Below, one piece after another: positions 1 to 5,476 of a stretch of DNA of 6,776 nt. The notes under the pieces were generated by a model. That model was not told where the DNA came from. It did not search any database and worked only from the letters and a program-made list of their open reading frames with translations. Both the position numbers and the translations under genes were made by a program. The stretch's first letter is position 1. The number at the start of each line of letters is the position of its first letter. The stretch spans positions 1 to 6,776 of the forward strand of contig CAIPUP010000133.1 in NCBI GenBank assembly GCA_903868285.1, written 5' to 3'. This stretch comes from an uncultured beta proteobacterium. Its GTDB lineage: Bacteria; Pseudomonadota; Gammaproteobacteria; Burkholderiales; SG8-39.

Positions 1-469
1 CGAGCTGCTCAACCTCAGCGCCAAGCTCGATCTGGCGCATGCGCCCTACAAGGGTTGTGCGCCGGCGCTGGTGGATGTGGTGTCAGGCGCAGTACCGGTG
101 TTTTTCAACATGCTGGGCAATGCCGTGCCGTATGAGAAAAGCGGCAAGTTGCGCCTGCTGGGTGTGGCTTCGTTGCAGCGTCTGACGGGCTTTCCCGATC
201 TGCCCACGGTGGCCGAGCAGGGCTTCCCGGCGTTCGAGGCCTTTCCCTGGTACGGACTGCTGGCACCGGGTGCCACCCCGCGCGAGCTGATCCACAAGCT
301 CAATGCCGAGGTTAGCGCCCTGGTCAACACGCCGGACATCAGCGAGCGGCTGCGTGCCATTCAGTTTGTGCCAGCCACCGGATCGCCAGAGTCGTTTGGC
401 GAAGTGATACGCAGTGATCTGGCACGCTGGTCGCGGGTGGCGCGGGATGCGAAAATCGGCGGTGGTTGA
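1..469 (+). CDS. Bug/TctC-family periplasmic solute-binding protein, C-terminal part (5' end outside window)
   Basis: The reading frame is open from base 2 and ends at TGA 467-469, giving about 155 residues; the start lies to the left of the window. The fragment aligns end to end with the second half of the complete Bug protein just downstream: PYKG at fragment residues 15-18 matches PFKG there, and both share the WYGL.APGATPR block, an N-AE helix start and a closing RS-L--W-RV segment. The remaining length after PYKG is nearly identical in the two proteins (137 and 138 residues). Bug proteins are secreted to the periplasm and bind small carboxylates or related organic solutes, some for tripartite tricarboxylate transporters; the ligand cannot be told here, because the N-terminal lobe is missing. 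One oddity is Cys directly after PYKG, where Gly or Ala is more usual. The family call is firm; substrate is unknown. Confidence 0.9.
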   Translation, partial: ELLNLSAKLDLAHAPYKGCAPALVDVVSGAVPVFFNMLGNAVPYEKSGKLRLLGVASLQRLTGFPDLPTVAEQGFPAFEAFPWYGLLAPGATPRELIHKLNAEVSALVNTPDISERLRAIQFVPATGSPESFGEVIRSDLARWSRVARDAKIGGG

Positions 470-501
470 GTGTTGCTGAATTCTTGATGTGGGTTTTTAT
501 T

Positions 502-506
502 GGAGA
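502..506 (+). promoter_or_regulatory. Ribosome binding site that decides the start of the second Bug gene
   Basis: GGAGA lies 6 bases before ATG 513. It supports this ATG over the in-frame GTG at 489, which has no comparable purine-rich site and would place eight extra residues (MGFYWRSL) ahead of the signal peptide. Confidence 0.7.
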
Positions 507-512
507 AGTCTC

Positions 513-1529
513 ATGTTGTGCTTGTCAAACTTGCGGTCATCATCATTCTTGTTGAGTTTGTGTCTTGGCTTGGCCCTGGTTGGGGCGACTGCCAGCCCGG
601 CGTTGGCGCAGAGCGCCGCAGCCAATTCGGCGCAGTCCTGGCCGCAGCGTCCGTTGCGGTTGCTGGTGGGCTTTGTCGCCGGCGGCCCGGTGGACAGCAT
701 CGCCCGTATCGTGGCCAGCCGGCTGCCGCATTACCTCGGCCAGCCGGTAGTGGTGGAGAACCGTCCTGGTGCCGATGCCAGCATCGCCATGGAAGTGGTG
801 GCCAAGGCCGCACCGGATGGCTACACGCTGTATCTGCTGCAGCCCGGGGTATCGATCAATCCGCCGCTGTACGGCAAGGTGCCTTTCGACCCCCTGCGCG
901 ACTTTGCCCCCATTGTCATGATCGGCGAGTCGCCCAACCTGGTGGTGATCAACCCCGGGGTGCCCGCCAACACCTTGCGTGAATTTCTTGCCCTGGCACG
1001 TGCCAACCCCGGCAAGTATTTTTACGGCGCAACCTCCAGCCCGACGCTGCTGGCCACCGAACTGCTGAACAACCTGGCTGGCGTACAGACCGTACGCGTT
1101 CCCTTCAAGGGCGCATCACCGGCCTTCACTGCCGTGATGGCGGGCGATGTGCAGCTGGTCATCAGTGGCATCGGTACGCTGCTGCCGCTGGCGCGTGGCG
1201 GCAAGGTCAAGGGCCTGGCGGTCACCGGCCTGCGTCGCAGCGCATTGGCGCCGGAGATTCCCACCGTGGATGAGTCGGGAGTCAGCGGCTACAGCGCCAC
1301 CACCTGGTATGGCCTGGCCGCGCCGGGTGCAACGCCGCGCCCGATCGTTGATCGCATCAATGCCGAGATGCACAAGCTGCTGGCCGAGCCGGAGATCCGC
1401 GCCCAGCTACGGGTGCAGGGGGTGGATGAGCCGCGGCCCGGTACGCCGGAACAGCTCATGGACCTGGTGCGCAGCGAACTGGTGAAGTGGGAGCGCGTGG
1501 TCAAGAGCTCGGGGGCGAAGGCGGAGTGA
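513..1529 (+). CDS. Bug/TctC-family tripartite tricarboxylate transporter substrate-binding protein
   Basis: The protein has 338 residues, a normal length for the family (about 320-340). Residues 1-32 form a signal peptide: a short n-region with one Arg, a hydrophobic core around 12-26, and a likely signal peptidase I site after ALA at 30-32. The mature part starts the family pattern at WPQRPLRLLVGF (43-54), followed by AGGPVDSIAR (56-65), GQPVVVENRPGA (76-87) and AKAAPDGYTL (97-106), which form the ligand-binding first lobe. PFKG (197-200), an MAGDVQ stretch (209-214) and WYGLAAPGATPR (265-276) mark the second. It should act as a periplasmic binding protein for a small organic acid or similar ligand; the ligand is not predictable. 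A related Bug gene ends 43 bases upstream on the same strand, so the pair probably arose by duplication and may be co-transcribed. No TctA or TctB membrane gene is in view. The following small gene overlaps its stop codon. Confidence 0.93.
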   Translation: MLCLSNLRSSSFLLSLCLGLALVGATASPALAQSAAANSAQSWPQRPLRLLVGFVAGGPVDSIARIVASRLPHYLGQPVVVENRPGADASIAMEVVAKAAPDGYTLYLLQPGVSINPPLYGKVPFDPLRDFAPIVMIGESPNLVVINPGVPANTLREFLALARANPGKYFYGATSSPTLLATELLNNLAGVQTVRVPFKGASPAFTAVMAGDVQLVISGIGTLLPLARGGKVKGLAVTGLRRSALAPEIPTVDESGVSGYSATTWYGLAAPGATPRPIVDRINAEMHKLLAEPEIRAQLRVQGVDEPRPGTPEQLMDLVRSELVKWERVVKSSGAKAE

Positions 1530-1783
1530 CGACGCAGGCAAGGCCGCGCGGAAAGCCGGCCACCTCGATCCACCCCAAGAAGCTGTTGCACAGCAAGTGG
1601 ACCGCGGTGACGCCAATCGCGCGGCAGCGTCACTTCATCGTGACCCAGGTGCTTGAGCCCGAACTGCCCGAAGGGCCAATACTTTGGGTGGAAATCGAGG
1701 CGGTACTGAGCAAGAAAACGCAGCGCATACTCTGGCGCGATTTGCAGGATGCAACGCGCTGGACACAGGGATGGTCGCGCTAG
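1526..1783 (+). CDS. Small tryptophan-rich conserved protein, DUF2389/TIGR02450 family
   Basis: This is an 85-residue protein of unknown function. After a basic N-terminal tail (about 1-13) it carries the family core: HPKKLLHSKWTAVTP at 16-30, a RHFIVTQV strand at 35-42, an EIEAVLSKK segment at 56-64, and WRDLQDATRW-QGW at 70-83. There are five Trp (25, 54, 70, 79, 83) in 85 residues. The match to the Trp-rich family is from memory of its pattern and is close. The chosen start is GTG 1526, whose GTGA overlaps the TGA of the upstream Bug gene, as in translational coupling; a weak GAAGG lies 4 bases before it. The next in-frame GTG upstream (1487) would add 13 residues inside the Bug gene, unlike the family. 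No other start lies between 1526 and the conserved core. It is probably cytoplasmic, with no signal or membrane segment. Its role and link to Bug proteins are unknown. Confidence 0.85.
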   Translation: MTTQARPRGKPATSIHPKKLLHSKWTAVTPIARQRHFIVTQVLEPELPEGPILWVEIEAVLSKKTQRILWRDLQDATRWTQGWSR

Positions 1784-1803
1784 CGGTGTGCAGAATGCGG
1801 CTG

Positions 1804-2703
1804 TTAATTCCCCCGCCGCCGCTGATGCGTCGCCACAAACACCCCGCTGGCCACCACGATGGCCATGCCGAGCAGGGCCCAGCCATCGGGGAATTGCCCG
1901 AACACCAGCCAGCCCAGCAAGGTCACCGTCAATAGCTGGGTATAGACAAACGGTGCCACCACCGGCGCGGGGGCGGCATCGAAGGATTTGATCAGCAGAA
2001 AATGCGCCACGCTGGCCATGATGCCGATCGATACAAACAACACGCCGTGCCACCACACCAGAAGCGGTGCCTGCCATGCCGGTTCAACCAGCAAGGCGGT
2101 GCTGGTCAGCAGCGTGCCCACCACGGTCGGGATGAATAAGGACACGATGGTGGCGTCGATGCCGCTGATCTTGCGCGTCAGGCCGTGATAGATGGCGTTG
2201 CACAGCCCGGTTGCCAGGGGTAGCAGCGCCGCCAGTGTGAAGGCGGCAGCACCTGGTTGAATGATGAACAGGATGCCGACAAACCCGGCAATCACAGCGA
2301 TCCAACTGGCACGATCGGCACGTTCGCCCAGCATGGGGATGGCAATCAGCACCAGGAACAGCGGTGCCGAGTAGGTCACTGCGGCCGCCTCGGCGATCGG
2401 CATGAAGGACAGCGCGATGAAGTAGCATGCGCTGGCAATGGTAAGAAACAGACCGCGCAGGATTTGCAGCCGTGGCGTGCCGCTGCGGATCAGCGACAGC
2501 CGCATGCGCGGCCCGAAGATCAGGATCATCAGCACCATCTGCAGCGCATAGCGTGCCCAGATCACCAGTTGTGGCGGATAGATCTGTGCCAGAAACTTCG
2601 CGCTGGTGTCCATGACCCCGAACACCGTGACTGCCACCACCATCAGCGCAATGCCCCGCAGCGGACGATCGGGAGCAGTGCGGTGATGGGTAGGCTGATT
2701 CAT
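1804..2703 (-). CDS. EamA-domain permease of the drug/metabolite transporter (DMT) superfamily
   Basis: The 299-residue protein is very hydrophobic and fits the ten-helix DMT layout made of two EamA repeats, roughly residues 16-149 and 155-291. Helices fall near 16-35, 45-64, 84-101, 105-124, 131-149, 153-172, 183-206, 213-237, 245-269 and 273-291. Repeat one has the family signs VFGVMDTSAKFL (27-38), a WARY segment (49-52), an AEAAAVTYSAPLF stretch (104-116) and a GERADRASW loop before helix 5 (126-134). Repeat two shows the matching APVVAPFVYTQLL segment (247-258). It ends in a short basic tail (RRRGN). Such proteins sit in the inner membrane and export or import metabolites; the substrate is not predictable. 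Start ATG 2703 overlaps the lysS stop in an ATGA arrangement, with only a weak purine stretch before it, so translation is probably coupled to lysS. The gene is not a usual partner of lysS in E. coli, so it looks like a lineage-specific addition. Confidence 0.9.
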   Translation of the reverse strand: MNQPTHHRTAPDRPLRGIALMVVAVTVFGVMDTSAKFLAQIYPPQLVIWARYALQMVLMILIFGPRMRLSLIRSGTPRLQILRGLFLTIASACYFIALSFMPIAEAAAVTYSAPLFLVLIAIPMLGERADRASWIAVIAGFVGILFIIQPGAAAFTLAALLPLATGLCNAIYHGLTRKISGIDATIVSLFIPTVVGTLLTSTALLVEPAWQAPLLVWWHGVLFVSIGIMASVAHFLLIKSFDAAPAPVVAPFVYTQLLTVTLLGWLVFGQFPDGWALLGMAIVVASGVFVATHQRRRGN

Positions 2704-4289
2704 TCCGGCCGCATGTGCGGAAACAGCAGCACGTCGCGGATGCTCGGCGCATTGGCAAACAGCATCACCAGCCGGTCGATGCCGATACCTTCGCCGGCGG
2801 TGGGCGGCAGGCCGTATTCCAGCGCGCGGATGTAGTCGGCGTCATAGAACATCGCTTCCTCGTCACCGGCGGCCTTGGCGCTGGCCTGTTGCTCGAAGCG
2901 TGCCGCCTGATCTTCGGCATCGTTCAACTCCGAGAAGCCATTGGCCATTTCGCGTCCGGTGATGAACAGCTCGAAACGGTCGGTGATCTCGGGGTTGTCG
3001 TCATTGCGGCGTGCCAGTGGCGAGACCTCGGCCGGGTAGTCGACGATGAAGGTCGGCTGGATCAGCAGTGCTTCGGTGGTTTCCTCGAACAGCATCAATT
3101 GCAGGCTGCCCAGCCCCGATTGCGCATTGGGTTCGGCACCGAGTTTCTTCAGCCGCGCCAGCACCCAGTCGCGGTTGGCCAGATCGGCCTCGCTGATCTC
3201 GGGATGATGGGCGCGGATGGCTTGCGCCGGGGTCAGTCGCGCGAAGGGCTTGCCCAGGTCGACCACATGCTCGCCGTACTGCACCTGCTCGCTGCCGAGC
3301 ACTTCGCGCGACACGCTGCGCAGCATCTGCTCGGTGAAGTCCATGAGGTAGCGGTAGTCGCGATAGGCCTCATAGAACTCGATCATGGTGAACTCCGGGT
3401 TGTGCCGGGTCGACATGCCTTCATTGCGGAAGTTGCGATTGATTTCAAACACTTTTTCGAAGCCGCCTACCACCAGGCGCTTGAGGTAGAGCTCGGGCGC
3501 AATGCGCAGATAGAACTCCATGTCGAGCGCGTTGTGATGGGTCTTGAACGGCTTGGCGCTGGCACCACCGGGGATGGGATGCATCATCGGTGTCTCCACT
3601 TCCAGGAAACCATGGCCGGTCATGAAACTGCGCACCGACTGAATGACCTTGGAGCGCAGCACGAAGGTGCGACGGGTGTCCTCGCTGGTGATCAGATCGA
3701 CATAGCGCTGGCGGTATTTCTGTTCTTGGTCGGTCAGACCGTGGAATTTTTCCGGCAATGGCCGCAGCGCCTTGGACAGCAGGCGGATTTCGCTGGCCTG
3801 GATGGTCAGCTCGCCGGTACGGGTTTTCATCAGCGTGCCACGCACCCCGAGAATGTCGCCCAGATCCCAGTGTTTGAAGGCGTCGTGCTGCGCCGTGCCG
3901 ACGCTGTCGTTGGACAGATACACCTGTATCCGTCCGCTCATGTCTTGCAATGTGGCGAAGCTGGCCTTGCCCATGACGCGCTTGAGCATCATGCGACCGG
4001 CCACCGCCACCGTGATGCTGGCGACTTGCGCCGCATCACCACTGCCGGCGATGGCTTCCAGCGCTTCCTTGGTTTGATCGCCATGCGCGGCATGCAGGGC
4101 ATCGGCCATGTGCAGGCGCTGGAAGTCGTTGGGGAAGGCATGGTCGTTGGTGGCGGCACGCAGTGCTGCCAGCTTGGCGCGACGTTCAGCCACGATCTGG
4201 TTGTCGTGCGGCGCTGCGTCCGGCTGTGAGGATTCCGTCGCCGCATCGGCTTTGGCTGCGGCGTTGTCGTGCAAGTGATGAATGGTCAT
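2700..4289 (-). CDS. lysS: Lysine--tRNA ligase, class II
   Basis: The 529-residue enzyme charges tRNA-Lys with lysine using ATP in the cytoplasm. An N-terminal OB-fold anticodon-binding domain spans about 93-172 (VAVAGRMM at 94-101, MGKASFATLQD at 106-116). The class II catalytic core follows: motif 1 around 227-243 (GFLEVETPMM), motif 2 around 281-309 (FEINRNFRNEG and RHNPEFTMIE), and motif 3 around 493-511 (GLPPTAGEGIGIDRLVMLF) with the ATP-binding Arg. HHNALDMEFYLRIAPELYLK at 251-270 and EVSPLARRND at 421-430 are also typical. It is about 24 residues longer than E. coli LysS (505), from an Ala/Asp-rich N-terminal tail starting with a His-rich stretch and a short insertion near 73-90. Start ATG 4289 sits one base after the prfB stop (TGACATG), with a weak AGGG upstream. 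The prfB-lysS order is the same as in E. coli, and the two are very likely one transcript. All catalytic motifs are intact. Confidence 0.98.
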   Translation of the reverse strand: MTIHHLHDNAAAKADAATESSQPDAAPHDNQIVAERRAKLAALRAATNDHAFPNDFQRLHMADALHAAHGDQTKEALEAIAGSGDAAQVASITVAVAGRMMLKRVMGKASFATLQDMSGRIQVYLSNDSVGTAQHDAFKHWDLGDILGVRGTLMKTRTGELTIQASEIRLLSKALRPLPEKFHGLTDQEQKYRQRYVDLITSEDTRRTFVLRSKVIQSVRSFMTGHGFLEVETPMMHPIPGGASAKPFKTHHNALDMEFYLRIAPELYLKRLVVGGFEKVFEINRNFRNEGMSTRHNPEFTMIEFYEAYRDYRYLMDFTEQMLRSVSREVLGSEQVQYGEHVVDLGKPFARLTPAQAIRAHHPEISEADLANRDWVLARLKKLGAEPNAQSGLGSLQLMLFEETTEALLIQPTFIVDYPAEVSPLARRNDDNPEITDRFELFITGREMANGFSELNDAEDQAARFEQQASAKAAGDEEAMFYDADYIRALEYGLPPTAGEGIGIDRLVMLFANAPSIRDVLLFPHMRPE

Positions 4290-4290
4290 G

Positions 4291-5395
4291 TCAGATGCCC
4301 TGTTTCAGGCTGGCGCTGATGAAGTCGTCCAGGTCGCCGTCGAGCACGCCCTGGGTGTTGCCGATTTCGACGTTGGTACGTAGATCCTTGATGCGTGACT
4401 GATCCAGCACATAGGAGCGGATCTGGTGACCCCAGCCGATGTCGGTTTTGGCGTCTTCCATTTTCTGCTGCTCGGCCTGACGCTTGCGCAGTTCCTGTTC
4501 GTACAGTCGCGCCTTGAGCATCGACATGCACTCGGCGCGGTTGCGGTGCTGTGAGCGGTCGGTCTGACACTGCACCACGATATTGGTCGGCAGGTGGGTG
4601 ATGCGCACCGCCGATTCGGTTTTGTTGACGTGCTGGCCGCCGGCGCCCGAGGCACGATAGACATCGATGCGCAGATCAGCCGGGTTCACATCCACTTCGA
4701 TGTTGTCGTCCACTTCCGGATAGACGAACACGCTGGCAAACGAGGTGTGACGGCGCGCCGCCGAATCGAAGGGCGACTTGCGCACCAGCCGGTGCACACC
4801 GATTTCGGTACGCAGATGGCCATAGGCATAGGCACCGCTGATCTTCAGTGTGGCGCTCTTGATGCCAGCCACTTCACCAGCGGACTCCTCCAGCACTTCC
4901 ACCTTGAAGCCCTTGCGTTCGGTGTAGCGCAGATACATGCGCTCGAGCATCTGGCCCCAGTCCTGGGCTTCAGTGCCACCGGAACCCGCCTGGATATCGA
5001 GAAAGCAGTTGTTCGGGTCGAGCGGGTTGGAGAACATGCGCCGGAATTCCATCTCGGCCACGCTCTTGTCCACACCGTGCACATCGGCCTCGACCGATTG
5101 CAGGGTGTCATCATCATTTTCCTCGCGTGCCAGACCGAACAGTTCTTCCGCGTCACGCAATCGGCCGGTGACATCGTTAACCTGTTCCACCACCGCTTCG
5201 AGCTGCTTTTTCTCGCGCCCCAGTTCCTGCGCAGCCTTCGGGTCGTCCCAGACTTTCGGGTCTTCCAGCTTGGCAGCGATCTCGATCAATCGTTGCTGTT
5301 TGACATCGAAGTCAAAGAAACCTCCTTAATTCCCCGCTCCTGGCATGCAGGTCAGCGAGAGAATTCGAGATGGCATTTAGGCGTTCTGCATCCAC
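4291..5395 (-). CDS. prfB: Peptide chain release factor 2, with programmed +1 frameshift
   Basis: RF2 recognises UGA and UAA stop codons and triggers peptide release. The gene is read in two segments: a 27-codon leader from GTG 5395 to CTT 5315, then, after skipping T 5314, the main frame from GAC 5313 to the stop at 4291-4293. The joined protein has 367 residues (E. coli 365). The leader reads MDAERLNAISNSLADL..., typical of betaproteobacteria, and runs into FLDFDVKQQRL across the junction. Domain 1 is a coiled coil (about 1-110). The codon-reading tripeptide SPF is at 207-209 and the catalytic GGQ at 252-254, matching E. coli 205-207 and 250-252. The residue matching E. coli K-12 Thr246 is Ala (248), as in most bacteria. 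GTG 5395 is the only usable start: an in-frame TGA lies 5 codons upstream (5408-5410). An annotation starting at TTG 5289 or a downstream codon would lose the N-terminus. Expression is autoregulated through the frameshift. Confidence 0.97.
5311..5328 (-). promoter_or_regulatory. prfB programmed +1 frameshift site (internal Shine-Dalgarno, CTT slip codon, in-frame TGA C)
   Basis: On the - strand the site reads TAAGGAGG TTT CTT TGA C. The internal Shine-Dalgarno is AAGGAGG (5327-5321), followed by the conserved 3-base spacer TTT, slip codon CTT (5317-5315), in-frame stop TGA (5314-5312) and the C after it (5311) that makes termination poor. When RF2 is scarce, the ribosome pauses at UGA, slips +1 on CUU-U and continues with GAC, giving full-length RF2. 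When RF2 is plentiful, it terminates after 27 residues. All elements of the E. coli type are present. The SD is longer than the E. coli AGGGGG. Confidence 0.96.
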
Positions 5396-5434
5396 GGTGT
5401 GGGTCTTTCAAAGAGAGGCGACGAACAGCCCGCG

Positions 5435-5440
5435 ATTATA
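5435..5440 (-). promoter_or_regulatory. Candidate -10 box for a prfB-lysS promoter
   Basis: A perfect TATAAT lies in the 81-base recJ-prfB gap, 39 bases before the prfB GTG. No good -35 is visible: the best hexamers at 16-18 spacing match TTGACA at only about two positions, and there is no extended TG. The bases after the box are GC-rich (CGCGGGC), a discriminator type seen at stringently controlled promoters of translation genes. The promoter call is an inference from one box in a GC-rich gap. Confidence 0.45.
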
Positions 5441-5476
5441 CGGGGCAGAGCGTGGCCATTGACTGCCGACTAGCAA

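Noticed and set aside
489..512. GTG 489 as the start of the second Bug gene
   Set aside because: ATG 513 has a GGAGA at good spacing and yields a cleaner signal peptide; the GTG has no visible ribosome binding site.
1289..2077. A 262-codon open frame on the - strand across the Bug, DUF2389 and permease ends
   Set aside because: It spans parts of three well-supported genes in the wrong frame or strand and contains no recognisable domain.
2715..4229. A 504-codon open frame on the + strand opposite lysS
   Set aside because: Its sequence is rich in His, Gln, Val and Gly with no known domain, and it lies wholly antisense to a fully conserved lysS. Such long antisense frames are common in GC-rich genes with strong codon bias.
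5283..5315. Possible internal translation start at TTG behind the strong AAGGAGG in prfB
   Set aside because: The frame reached from that TTG ends at TGA after nine codons and matches neither the leader nor the main frame, so the SD is better explained as the frameshift stimulator.
5312..5395. Reading the prfB TGA as a disabling mutation (pseudogene)
   Set aside because: The stop lies exactly in the conserved recoding context and the downstream protein is intact with SPF and GGQ motifs.
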